Source: Syntrophaceae bacterium UBA4810
Lineage (GTDB): Bacteria > Desulfobacterota > Syntrophia > Syntrophales > Smithellaceae
Reading direction: 5' to 3'
Assembly (NCBI GenBank): GCA_002402545.1
Contig: DHGA01000047.1
Location: 509-14,805, forward strand
Length of the DNA stretch: 14,297 nucleotides
Shown: positions 1-6,834 of the stretch, piece by piece
Position numbering within the stretch: the first letter of the stretch is position 1
Layout: every line of letters begins with the position of its first letter
Program-made: the position numbers and the translations under genes
Notes under the pieces: model-generated
What the model saw: the letters and a program-made list of their open reading frames with translations, nothing else
What the model was told of the DNA's origin: nothing
Database searches by the model: none

Positions 1-2
1 CC

Positions 3-209
3 ATGGCCGCGGAAATTCTGGAAAAAATAATCAATAATGAGCCGGCCAATGAAATAGCCAAATCAAAACTCGACACTGTAAATACGGCAATGGCCCTGCA
101 GGCTTCGGCAAAGGCTGACGCCGCGCAGGCGGATTTCTTAATTGATATAATGACCCGCTGGCTCGAAAACATTAACAGGCTAAAGAATAATGGATCAGCA
201 GCAAAATAA
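3..209 (+). CDS. Small helical hypothetical protein, possibly the C-terminal end of a longer gene
   Basis: An open frame of 68 codons runs from an ATG two bases inside the window to a TAA. I do not recognise a family. The product is short, rich in Ala, Asn and Lys, has no membrane segment, and looks almost wholly alpha-helical, with an amphipathic stretch (DFLIDIMTRWLENINRL) near the C-terminus. Because the ATG lies at the window edge, no ribosome binding site can be seen, and the frame may continue upstream, so this could be the tail of a larger protein. It overlaps the start of the aminopeptidase gene by 20 bases in another frame, which suggests co-transcription and possibly translational coupling. 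It could also be a spurious frame, but the tight overlap with a well-supported gene on the same strand favours a real coding region. Confidence 0.5.
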   Translation: MAAEILEKIINNEPANEIAKSKLDTVNTAMALQASAKADAAQADFLIDIMTRWLENINRLKNNGSAAK

Positions 210-1278
210 TATATATTCCACGCGCGCTTCGCTGATTTCCCGAAAATTCGCTGATTATAAAATCGACAGCCTGTTTTTCTTCAATACCAGTAATATTTTT
301 TACCTATCAGGCTTTAGCGGCTCTGATGGCGTTCTCCTTCTAACTCCCGCAAAAACAATATTGCTTATTGACGGGCGTTATACGACCCAAGCCTTGCTGC
401 AGACTAAAAACATGCAAATAATTGAATATAAAGATAAAATATCCGGTATTATTCAGTCAATTCGCGATTTTCGCCTAAAAAAAATTGGCTTTGAATCTGA
501 TCAATTGACAGTGGATATTTATAATAAAATATCTTCAGTCTTTCATAAAAAAATATTTGTCCCTTTATACGATAAACTCAAATTGATCAGAGCCCGCAAG
601 GACAAAACAGAAATAGCCCTGATGAAAAAAGCGGCAAGCATTGCCTCCTCGGCCATCTGCGGGGTTCTTTCCGAAATCAGACAAGGTGTCACGGAAAAGG
701 ATTTGGCGCTGCAACTTGAATACAGCGCCCGCAGGCTTGGCGCTGATCAGGTATCTTTTGATCCTATCGTGGCTTTTGGCAAAAACTCCGCCCTGCCCCA
801 CGCCAAACCAACCAACAAAAAAGTAAAAAAGCGTGACTTCATCGTTATTGATTTCGGAGTTAAGTACAAAGGTTATTGTTCCGACGAAACCTGCACCGTG
901 GCTTTTGGCGAATTGATAAAAAAACAAAGACATGCTTATCAAGCGGTGAAAATCGCGCAAGAGGCGGCTTTGACATGCATAAAATCAAATGTCGAGGCAA
1001 GCTTTGTTGACCGGCAGGCACGCAGCATTTTCGGAAATAAATATGGCCGTTATTTTGTGCACGGCACGGGACACGGCGTAGGGTTAGAGGTTCATGAAGC
1101 TCCGCGCCTCGCTTCAAATTCTCAGGATGTTCTAGAGACTAATATGGTGGTCACAGTTGAACCGGGATTGTATTTCCCGGGACAATGGGGCATTAGGATT
1201 GAAGATACTGTTTTAGTAAAAGAAAATTGTTGCGAAAAACTTACAAAAATGGATAAAGAACTCATCGTGATAGAATAA
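190..1278 (+). CDS. pepP: Xaa-Pro aminopeptidase (M24B metallopeptidase)
   Basis: A cytoplasmic dimetal peptidase that removes an N-terminal residue preceding proline. The 362-residue length is normal for the short bacterial PepP/PepQ-like branch. Residues 10-130 form the creatinase-type N-terminal domain (FYLSGFSGSDG, IDGRYTTQA), and residues 140-362 form the pita-bread catalytic domain. All five expected metal ligands are visible: D221 in VIDFG, D232 in CSDETCT, H295 in HGTGHGVGLEVHE, E324 in TVEPGLY and E338 in IRIEDT. H204 in ALPHAKP fits the conserved substrate-binding histidine. The ATG overlaps the preceding small ORF by 20 bases and has only a weak purine-rich stretch before it, consistent with coupled translation. 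The gcvH gene begins 19 bases after the stop. Xaa-Pro dipeptidase (PepQ) is the alternative label; sequence alone does not settle dipeptide versus longer substrates. Confidence 0.93.
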   Translation: MDQQQNNIYSTRASLISRKFADYKIDSLFFFNTSNIFYLSGFSGSDGVLLLTPAKTILLIDGRYTTQALLQTKNMQIIEYKDKISGIIQSIRDFRLKKIGFESDQLTVDIYNKISSVFHKKIFVPLYDKLKLIRARKDKTEIALMKKAASIASSAICGVLSEIRQGVTEKDLALQLEYSARRLGADQVSFDPIVAFGKNSALPHAKPTNKKVKKRDFIVIDFGVKYKGYCSDETCTVAFGELIKKQRHAYQAVKIAQEAALTCIKSNVEASFVDRQARSIFGNKYGRYFVHGTGHGVGLEVHEAPRLASNSQDVLETNMVVTVEPGLYFPGQWGIRIEDTVLVKENCCEKLTKMDKELIVIE

Positions 1279-1297
1279 GCAAAGAGGCTATGTTTTT

Positions 1298-1696
1298 ATG
1301 AAATTGTTCCCAGAGGATCTTCTCTATAACCGTGAGCACATATGGGTGCGTGTTGACGGATATATAGCTACTATAGGAATTACCGATTTCGCCCAGGAAA
1401 GCCTGGGTGAAATTTTATCTGTGGAATTCACCGATATAGATGATTATGTGGAACGCGATGAACCTTTTGGATCGATTGAATCCTCAAAAGCCGTGGTAGA
1501 TTTAATTTCACCCGTAAGCGGCACGGTTATAAGCATCAATGATGATATTAATGACGACATCGGTATAATCAACAGTGATCCGCATGATACGGGCTGGCTG
1601 ATTGTCGTAGAAATGGACGACTTGGAGCAACTGGACGACCTTCTTGTCTCCTCCGCTTATAATGATTTCATCTCCCAGGAAGAGCATGGCCTATAA
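1298..1696 (+). CDS. gcvH: Glycine cleavage system H-like lipoyl carrier protein
   Basis: A 132-residue lipoyl-domain protein of normal GcvH length. In the glycine cleavage system the lipoyl arm carries the aminomethyl group between the P, T and L proteins; GcvH also serves as the entry point for lipoate assembly in some bacteria. The N-terminus (YNREHIWVRVDGYIATIGITDFAQESLG) matches the family, and the lipoylation site is K64 in the hairpin IESSKAVVDLISPVSG. The C-terminal third is very acidic, with many Asp residues. An AGAGG sequence at 1283-1287 lies 10 bases before the ATG. No gcvT, gcvPA or gcvPB is present nearby; the next gene is a LipM-type transferase instead. The protein could therefore be a canonical H protein, a lipoyl relay protein, or a carrier for another system. 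The motif does not distinguish these. Confidence 0.92.
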   Translation: MKLFPEDLLYNREHIWVRVDGYIATIGITDFAQESLGEILSVEFTDIDDYVERDEPFGSIESSKAVVDLISPVSGTVISINDDINDDIGIINSDPHDTGWLIVVEMDDLEQLDDLLVSSAYNDFISQEEHGL

Positions 1697-1790
1697 TCGC
1701 TAAAATCCGGTATTTAACAGCATTTTTTTCTTGATCATCACCGGTTTTCTTGGCGTTTACTTACAATAAGAGCAGAAGGGTTTATTTTTA

Positions 1791-2603
1791 ATGGCCTGGA
1801 GACTTCTCAGCCATAACATATCCAATATTTTTGAAAGCATGGCCATCGATGAAGCCATATTTATTGATACCGCGCAAAATAAAAAATCTCCCACTATCCG
1901 GTTTTACGGCACATACCCTGCGGCGATTTCCATGGGCTACTTCCAGGAATTGGAAGATATAAATATTAATAAATGCCGCGACGAAGGAATTGATATTGTC
2001 AGAAGGATAACAGGAGGCAAATCTGTTTTTCACTTTAATGAAATAACCTATTGCGTTGTCGCTTCGAATAATGACAAAATATTCCCCAATAGTATCGCGG
2101 GCACTTACGAAATAATCAGTAAATGCATTGCCCGCGGCCTCTCCTACCTTGGAATAGAGGCTTATTTGGCTGAAGGCGACCGAACGTCGGCTCATCAGGC
2201 TCTGGGCACTTGCTGCTTTTCTGCTCCATCAAAAAGCGAACTTCTTGTTGATGGAAGAAAAATATGCGGCAGCGCTCAAACAAGAAAAAAAGGCGGTTTT
2301 TTACAGCATGGCTCCCTGCTTACCTCGTTTGACGCGCGAAGGACTGCGGCATTATTGTTGCCGGCAGACGCTTTGGAAAAATCAGACGACCTGAATAATT
2401 CAGTGACTTCCATAGATGAACACATGAAACGTCCAATTAACGTTAAAGATATCTGCGAAAAAATTAAAATGGGTTTTATCGCTGAACTGGGCATCGAACT
2501 AACCGAGGATAAGCTAACCGCCGCGGAAGAAAAGCACAAAAATGAGTTGCTGAAAAAATATAAGAGCTCCCATTGGAATATGGAAAGAAAAGAAAAAATC
2601 TGA
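1791..2603 (+). CDS. lipM: LipM/LplA-family protein, probable octanoyltransferase
   Basis: A 270-residue member of the biotin/lipoate protein ligase fold. It probably transfers octanoyl from acyl carrier protein to the lipoyl lysine of GcvH, the first step of lipoate synthesis; LipA then inserts sulfur. Features seen: the substrate-binding motif RRITGGKSVFH (71-81), where the glycine-rich loop is the TGG(R/K) form of LipM rather than GGG of LplA; a CF pair (C142) in the position of the LipM catalytic cysteine; and the conserved lysine K157 in GRKICGSAQ followed by LQHGSLL. The C-terminal helix ending in WNMERK also resembles LipM. An AAGGG at 1776-1780 precedes the ATG by 10 bases. It lies 94 bases after gcvH, its likely substrate gene. 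An ATP-dependent lipoate ligase is the alternative, but the cysteine argues for acyl transfer. Confidence 0.82.
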   Translation: MAWRLLSHNISNIFESMAIDEAIFIDTAQNKKSPTIRFYGTYPAAISMGYFQELEDININKCRDEGIDIVRRITGGKSVFHFNEITYCVVASNNDKIFPNSIAGTYEIISKCIARGLSYLGIEAYLAEGDRTSAHQALGTCCFSAPSKSELLVDGRKICGSAQTRKKGGFLQHGSLLTSFDARRTAALLLPADALEKSDDLNNSVTSIDEHMKRPINVKDICEKIKMGFIAELGIELTEDKLTAAEEKHKNELLKKYKSSHWNMERKEKI

Positions 2604-2634
2604 TAAGGTTCAAAACAAAAGGAATCATATAAAT

Positions 2635-3693
2635 ATGATTATTAAAAACATCGTAAACAAAAAAATCTGGGAACAATCAGGTTATCTGGCTCCGGAATAT
2701 GAAAGCGGGATAAAAATGGACGCCAACGAAAATCCTTTTGTCCTGGAGGAACCCTTAAAGAAAAAACTTTTTTCAGAAATGCGAAAGGTTTCCCTCAATC
2801 GCTATCCGGAAGCCGGAGCTTTAAAGTTGCGCGAAAGGTTTGCCAAATACTTCGGCGTAAAAAAAGATATGATCATGCTGGGCAACGGTTCGGATGAGCT
2901 TATTCAGCTTTTGTGCATGACTCTAAAAGGAAAAATCGGCGGTGTAATGGTACCGGTTCCTACTTTTTCCATGTATAAAATCATCGCGATAAATACAGGC
3001 AATAGAATACTGGAAATCCCCCTGGACGAAAACTTTGACCTGGATGTCAAGGCGATGACCGGTAAAATGAAATCAAATTATCCGGCTCTGATTTTTTTGA
3101 GTTATCCCAACAGCCCCACCGGCAATCTTTTCAGCCGGAGCAGAATTGAAGCTCTGATCAAAAAAACACCCGGTATAGTGGTCATTGACGAAGCATACGC
3201 CGCTTTTTCCAATGCCTCCCTTATGCCGCTGTTAAAAAAATATGACAATTTAGTTTTTCTAAAAACACTGTCTAAAGCGGGGATGGCGGCAATCCGCCTG
3301 GGTTTTTTGATCGGCAATAAAAACCTTATCGCTGAATTGGACAAAGTGAGGTTGCCTTATAATATCAACTGGTTATCACAAGTCGCGGCTTCTTTTTATC
3401 TGGATAATCAACGGGAATTTTCCGCGCAAATCGCTAAAATAATCAAAAACCGCGAAGAACTTTACCTCCAGATGAAAAAAATTGATGGAATCACTCTTTA
3501 TCCTTCGCGCGCCAATTTCATTTTTTTTAGTTGCGCTTTTGATTCATATAGAATATACGACAAACTCGCGTCTGCGGGGGTAATTGTTAAAAATCTAGAC
3601 TCAAGGCTTACGCGAAATTGCATAAGGGTAACGGTAGGAAACCGTCGAGAAAACGCGGTCTTTTTAAGCGCATTAAAAAGCGCGATTTCTTAA
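2635..3693 (+). CDS. hisC: Histidinol-phosphate aminotransferase
   Basis: A fold-type I PLP enzyme that converts imidazole-acetol phosphate plus glutamate to histidinol phosphate in histidine synthesis. The 352-residue length is typical of HisC. Motifs in order: MDANENPF (28-35), LGNGSDELI (82-90), YPNSPTGN (157-164), IDEAYAAFS (184-192, with the PLP-ring aspartate D185), the Schiff-base lysine K214 in TLSKAGMAAIRLGF, and the phosphate- or carboxylate-binding arginine R331 in CIRVTVG. The ATG follows AAAAGGA (2617-2623) by 11 bases. The gene begins 31 bases after lipM and is likely transcribed with it; no other his gene is present. Related family members act on aromatic amino acids or cobalamin precursors (CobD), but the motif set favours HisC. 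A strong hairpin with a T-run follows at 3731-3783 and may end this unit. Confidence 0.9.
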   Translation: MIIKNIVNKKIWEQSGYLAPEYESGIKMDANENPFVLEEPLKKKLFSEMRKVSLNRYPEAGALKLRERFAKYFGVKKDMIMLGNGSDELIQLLCMTLKGKIGGVMVPVPTFSMYKIIAINTGNRILEIPLDENFDLDVKAMTGKMKSNYPALIFLSYPNSPTGNLFSRSRIEALIKKTPGIVVIDEAYAAFSNASLMPLLKKYDNLVFLKTLSKAGMAAIRLGFLIGNKNLIAELDKVRLPYNINWLSQVAASFYLDNQREFSAQIAKIIKNREELYLQMKKIDGITLYPSRANFIFFSCAFDSYRIYDKLASAGVIVKNLDSRLTRNCIRVTVGNRRENAVFLSALKSAIS

Positions 3694-3703
3694 GTTAGGA
3701 GCG

Positions 3704-3723
3704 TGATTTAAAATCAGTTGACA
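3704..3723 (+). promoter_or_regulatory. Inverted repeat next to a perfect -35-like TTGACA
   Basis: A perfect 6-bp inverted repeat, TGATTT-A-AAATCA (3704-3716), is followed one base later by TTGACA (3718-3723), an exact match to the sigma-70 -35 box. A matching -10 box is missing: the hexamer 17 bases on is ACGGCC. The pairing could be an operator beside a weak or activated promoter for rpsU, or chance. Transcription from it would start inside the hairpin described at 3731-3783. Confidence 0.25.
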
Positions 3724-3730
3724 ATTATTT

Positions 3731-3783
3731 AGGGTGGTTTACGGCCGCGGCTTTTATGAGCCGTGCCGTACTGCCCTTTTTTT
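3731..3783 (+). terminator. Long hairpin plus T-run between hisC and rpsU (terminator or attenuator)
   Basis: Bases 3731-3752 pair with 3759-3777. AGGGTGGT pairs with ACTGCCCT using two G-T pairs; ACGGC pairs with GCCGT; GCGGCT pairs with AGCCGT using one G-T pair. There is a two-base and a one-base bulge, and a six-base loop (TTTATG). Nineteen pairs run straight into seven T residues (3777-3783), the classic shape of an intrinsic terminator. It lies 37 bases after the hisC stop and ends 37 bases before the rpsU start codon, leaving little room for a separate rpsU promoter after it. It may therefore both end the hisC unit and attenuate read-through into rpsU. Confidence 0.7.
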
Positions 3784-3806
3784 GTTTCTAAACCAAAATA
3801 ACTAAC

Positions 3807-3813
3807 AAGGAGG
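3807..3813 (+). promoter_or_regulatory. Strong Shine-Dalgarno supporting the TTG start of rpsU
   Basis: AAGGAGG, a near-perfect anti-16S match, sits 7 bases before TTG at 3821. No in-frame ATG is available near the conserved S21 N-terminus, so this site decides the start. Confidence 0.85.
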
Positions 3814-3820
3814 ATACACA

Positions 3821-4012
3821 TTGGAAGTAAAGGTAATCGACAATGACGTGGAAAAAGCTTTAAAAATTTTAAAAAACAAACTGTCCAAAAGCGGCCTGTT
3901 TAAAGAATTAAAGGTGCGTCGCGCTTATGAAAAACCTTCAGTAAAGAAAAAGAGAAAAACTATCGAGGCGCGCCGGAGACTGGCAAAGGTACAACGCCGC
4001 CGTACTAATTGA
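3821..4012 (+). CDS. rpsU: Small ribosomal subunit protein bS21
   Basis: A 63-residue, strongly basic protein of the 30S subunit that acts in translation initiation near the 3' end of 16S rRNA. The sequence follows the S21 pattern: an N-terminal VKVIDNDVEKALKILKNKL segment, a central GLFKELKVRRAYEKPSVKKKRK segment and an Arg/Lys-rich tail (RRRLAKVQRRRTN). Translation starts at TTG, supported by a 7-base-spaced AAGGAGG. A non-ATG start, together with a terminator-like hairpin upstream, is consistent with tight control of expression. It heads a plus-strand group with the LOG-family gene (59 bases on) and holA, instead of the rpsU-dnaG-rpoD order known from enterobacteria. Confidence 0.96.
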   Translation: MEVKVIDNDVEKALKILKNKLSKSGLFKELKVRRAYEKPSVKKKRKTIEARRRLAKVQRRRTN

Positions 4013-4071
4013 TTTATACAAGCTCTTTGAAATAATATTAACGGTATCATCTGGCAGGAGGTTAATCGCGC

Positions 4072-4725
4072 ATGGAAGAAAAACAGTATTTAATTGATTC
4101 GTTCTCCATTGAGGAATCCTGGCGCATTTTCCGCATTATGGCGGAATTTGTTGAATCCATAGAATCTCTTTCCAAAATTCGCAATGCGGTGTCAATATTC
4201 GGCTCCGCCCGGTTAAAACCGGAAGATAAATATTACCAGATGGCTGAAGCGCTGGGAAGAATTCTCGCGCAGAACGGTTTTAGTGTCATCACCGGCGGCG
4301 GCCCGGGAATAATGGAAGCCGCCAACAAAGGCGCCGCGGAAGCAGGCGGCAAGTCCGTGGGCATGAATATACGCCTGCCCTTTGAGCAAAAACCTAATCC
4401 ATACGCCAATCTCCAGATTGATTATAAGTATTTCTTCATCCGGAAAGTAATGTTTGTCAAATACGCTCTGGCTTACGTTATTTTGCCCGGCGGCTACGGC
4501 ACGATGGATGAGTTTTTCGAAGCGCTGACACTGATTCAGACAAAACGAGTGAAAAGCTTCCCGGTAATATTGATGGGGAGCGAATACTGGCAGGGATTAA
4601 TGGATTGGCTTAAAAACAGCATGTTGGGACACGAGATGATTCTTCCTTTTGATTATGAAATGATTCAAGTCATGGACGATCCGGAAGAAGCTGTCAGGCA
4701 CATAAAAAAGTACGTTATCGTTTAA
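4072..4725 (+). CDS. LOG-family (TIGR00730-type) Rossmann-fold protein
   Basis: A 217-residue protein of the LOG family, often mislabelled as lysine decarboxylase. Characterised members hydrolyse nucleoside 5'-monophosphates to a free base and ribose 5-phosphate, and include cytokinin-activating enzymes and PpnN-like nucleosidases. Motifs: SIFGSARLK (41-49), ITGGGPGIMEAANKGA (73-88), FFIRKVMFVKYA (121-132, containing the conserved Arg and Lys) and the signature PGGYGTMDEFFE (139-150) with its catalytic-type glutamate. An extra helical segment of about 35 residues precedes the Rossmann core. AGGAGG at 4056-4061 stands 10 bases before the ATG. The gene lies between rpsU and holA, 36 bases before the latter, probably co-transcribed. 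The physiological substrate cannot be told from sequence. Confidence 0.9.
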   Translation: MEEKQYLIDSFSIEESWRIFRIMAEFVESIESLSKIRNAVSIFGSARLKPEDKYYQMAEALGRILAQNGFSVITGGGPGIMEAANKGAAEAGGKSVGMNIRLPFEQKPNPYANLQIDYKYFFIRKVMFVKYALAYVILPGGYGTMDEFFEALTLIQTKRVKSFPVILMGSEYWQGLMDWLKNSMLGHEMILPFDYEMIQVMDDPEEAVRHIKKYVIV

Positions 4726-4761
4726 AAGCAAAAATAATTTATATCAGCAAAACCTTCATTT

Positions 4762-6111
4762 ATGCCATTGGAAAAAGTCATTGAGAACTTGAATCAGGGC
4801 AAAGCATCTCCTTGTTATCTTTTATACGGCGAAGAAGAATATCTTATCTCTGAATATTTAAACAGGATAATCGAAGCAATAGTGCCCGAGTGTGACCGTG
4901 ATTTCAGCCTGTTTTTTTTCGACGGAGAAAACACAGACGCCGATATTCTGATGAAAACAATTGAGACGCCTTCCCTGCTGGGCGGCCGTAAAGTAATTGT
5001 CGTAAAAAACACCAATATCTTTTCTTCAAGTAAAAACAGCGCGGATATCATCCAAAAAATCATTGCAAATCTTGAAACAAATCCGGAAAAAGCGGTAAAA
5101 TTGTTTTTTACCTTTTTAAGAATAACCGGGTTTTCTATAGATGATTTGCGAGATGACGGATGGAAAAAGATAAGCGAAGAGCACTGGCGAGAAGCGGTAG
5201 ACGGAAAAGAAACGTGGGAAGTGCGTGATAAATGGCTCCCGCGTGTTTTAGAAATATGCACCGCGACAGCTTTTAACTTGTCCGTGGCCGCTGATGCGGA
5301 AGAAATGGAACAAGTTCTGCGTAAAACATCGTCTACTGGAAACTGCATAATATTTACAACGCAAATGATCGACAAACGAAAAAAGATTTTTAAAGCAATT
5401 TCCGAAACCGGTACTGTAATTTATTTCGGCAAAACACGTTCCGCGGCTCTTCAAAAAGACAAACTCATAAAAGAAGCTCAGCATATATTGCAAAAATCCG
5501 GAAAAAGAATGTCACCCGCGGCGTGGATCAAGCTGGGCAAAAAAACCGGCTGGGAATTAAGAAGCTCCATTATGGAGCTGGAAAAACTCATATATTTTGT
5601 CGGTGATCGAAAGATTATCGAAGAAGCGGATGTTGAAAAGGCAGTAGGCACAACAAGCGCAGAGTCCGTATTTGAACTGACCACAGCGATGAGCGAAAAA
5701 AATCCCGCTTCAGCTTTAGCCGCGCTCAAACGGCTTCTGGATCAGGGAGAACATCATTTGATGATTTTGACCATGCTGACCAGAGAAATCCGCTTTTTGC
5801 TGCAGGCAAGAATCTTGATGGACACGAAAAAGCTGCCACCTTATCGAACCGGCATTGATTTTGGATTGTTTCAGAAAAATATTTATCCCGCGCTTAGCGA
5901 AATGAAGGCGGAATCAAACAGCACAGGCGACTCAATTGTTAGCCAGCACCCTTTTGTTATTTACAACGCCTGGCGGCACTGCGGAAGCTTTTCTGGCCCT
6001 AATCTTATAAACTTTCTTAACGAACTGCTGAAGATAGACCTCGCCTTCAAATCCTCCTCGGCCAAACCACAAATATTGCTGGAAAACTTTCTGATAAATA
6101 CATGCGCTTAA
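4762..6111 (+). CDS. holA: DNA polymerase III delta subunit with an unusual insertion
   Basis: The delta subunit of the clamp loader opens the sliding clamp during replication. Family features are the N-terminal CYLLYGEEEYLISEYLNRI (18-36), LLGGRKVIVVKN (72-83), IIFTTQMIDKRKKIFKAI (196-213), and the C-terminal helical region with VFELTTAMSEKNPASALAALKRLL (303-326), LMILTMLTREIRFLLQ (333-348) and LNELLKIDLAFKSSSA (419-434). At 449 residues it is about 100 longer than the usual 330-350. The excess lies at about residues 90-190, where a hydrophilic helical block containing DDGWKKISEEHWREAV and RDKWLPRVLEIC interrupts the AAA+-like domain. The frame is closed by a stop at 4735, and ATG 4762 is the only ATG, GTG or TTG before the conserved motif. 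There is no clear Shine-Dalgarno, so coupling to the gene before it is possible. Confidence 0.88.
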   Translation: MPLEKVIENLNQGKASPCYLLYGEEEYLISEYLNRIIEAIVPECDRDFSLFFFDGENTDADILMKTIETPSLLGGRKVIVVKNTNIFSSSKNSADIIQKIIANLETNPEKAVKLFFTFLRITGFSIDDLRDDGWKKISEEHWREAVDGKETWEVRDKWLPRVLEICTATAFNLSVAADAEEMEQVLRKTSSTGNCIIFTTQMIDKRKKIFKAISETGTVIYFGKTRSAALQKDKLIKEAQHILQKSGKRMSPAAWIKLGKKTGWELRSSIMELEKLIYFVGDRKIIEEADVEKAVGTTSAESVFELTTAMSEKNPASALAALKRLLDQGEHHLMILTMLTREIRFLLQARILMDTKKLPPYRTGIDFGLFQKNIYPALSEMKAESNSTGDSIVSQHPFVIYNAWRHCGSFSGPNLINFLNELLKIDLAFKSSSAKPQILLENFLINTCA

Positions 6112-6156
6112 TTAGCGGCGCGTATTGGTAAACAACTTTTTTATTTATTTAAAATA

Positions 6157-6678
6157 TCAAAGTCTTCGCATTATTTTTTGCATGTTTTTCTGCGATTTGG
6201 ATAATTTTCGGGAGGGGCCTCTTTTTCTTTTTCTATCTGTTTTTCCCGAATCATCAGCCGCGTTTATATAATTATGGCTGGGCAAAGAAGTGCTTGCTCT
6301 GTTCATGACACTTTCAAATTCCACTGAAGAAAGAACAGTATTCCCCAGGCTCGCGGCAAACGAGGCAATTTCCCTGTCTGAAGACACGACAACTGTTTCT
6401 TCTTCGCTTTGCGCCGCCAATCTTTTTATTACCGTATCGGCATCTTCGCCGAAGCGTGAATAAATAATATCTACGTTATTATGCCGGTCGCGTTCTTCTT
6501 CCCTTTCTTCGCCCTGCCAGCCATCAAAGATTACCGTGATTTTATGTCCTTTTTTTTGCTGGTAGTCGCTAAGCCGGGACACAAGCGCCTGCCGGCCGGC
6601 CTGCAGGCTATACAGTTCGTAGCGCCGTAGTTTGCTTGATTGGCGAATCAAATTGTAACCGTCGATTATTATGACCAT
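6157..6678 (-). CDS. YacP/Rae1-like NYN-domain ribonuclease
   Basis: A 173-residue NYN/PIN-like protein. Bacillus YacP (Rae1) is a ribosome-associated endoribonuclease that cuts mRNA. Motifs: IIIDGYNLIRQ (3-13) with D6 and N9; ITVIFDGW (47-54) with D52; SRFGEDADTVIKRL (74-87) with D79 and D81; and VVVSSDREIASFAASLG (96-112) with D101. These acidic residues form the expected metal-binding site. The C-terminus from about 145 is a lysine/arginine-rich tail likely to bind RNA. The open frame continues upstream to 6942, but that extension runs antiparallel into hbd and has no family similarity; the ATG at 6678 gives the conserved MVIIIDGYN start, although no good Shine-Dalgarno is seen. It converges with holA, with 45 bases between the stops. 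RNA substrate specificity is unknown. Confidence 0.85.
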   Translation of the reverse strand: MVIIIDGYNLIRQSSKLRRYELYSLQAGRQALVSRLSDYQQKKGHKITVIFDGWQGEEREEERDRHNNVDIIYSRFGEDADTVIKRLAAQSEEETVVVSSDREIASFAASLGNTVLSSVEFESVMNRASTSLPSHNYINAADDSGKTDRKRKRGPSRKLSKSQKNMQKIMRRL

Positions 6679-6737
6679 GAGCGGATAGTTGCATATCTTT
6701 ATCCGCCGTTCAATAAAATTATCACCCGGGTTTTTGC

Positions 6738-6782
6738 TTGACTTTGGTTCATTTTGTCTGTTAGGTAGCACTGTTTTAATAT
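6738..6782 (+). promoter_or_regulatory. Possible promoter region of hbd
   Basis: In the 156-base gap between the divergent yacP-like gene and hbd, TTGACT (6738-6743) is a five-of-six -35 match but has a poor partner 17 bases on (TTAGGT). TTGTCT (6754-6759) with TAATAT (6777-6782), also 17 bases apart, is an alternative with four of six in each box. The stretch is very AT-rich. A start site near 6789 would leave a short leader containing the inverted repeat at 6793-6812. Confidence 0.28.
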
Positions 6783-6792
6783 TAATATTTAA

Positions 6793-6812
6793 TGTATTTA
6801 CCAATAAATACA
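6793..6812. promoter_or_regulatory. Perfect 8-bp inverted repeat, candidate operator before hbd
   Basis: TGTATTTA (6793-6800) and TAAATACA (6805-6812) are exact reverse complements separated by CCAA. The element lies between two divergent genes and ends 10 bases before the GGGAGG of hbd. Its size and dyad form suit a dimeric repressor such as a TetR- or FadR-type regulator. No regulator gene is in the window, and an AT-rich hairpin in the mRNA leader is the alternative. Confidence 0.4.
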
Positions 6813-6834
6813 AACACATAATAGGGAGGAAAAA

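Noticed and set aside
1702..1748. Possible hairpin between gcvH and lipM (AAAA-T-CCGGT with ACCGGTTTT)
   Set aside because: Nine pairs with a bulge enclose a 28-base loop, and no clean T-run follows, so it is too weak to call a terminator.
1762..1767. TACAAT resembling a -10 box before lipM
   Set aside because: No acceptable -35 box lies 16-18 bases upstream; TTGATC at 1731 is 25 bases away.
4815..5375. A 186-codon minus-strand frame opposite the HolA insertion
   Set aside because: The plus-strand frame is continuous with HolA motifs on both sides; the opposite frame is serine/isoleucine-rich without a domain and has no sign of its own start signals.
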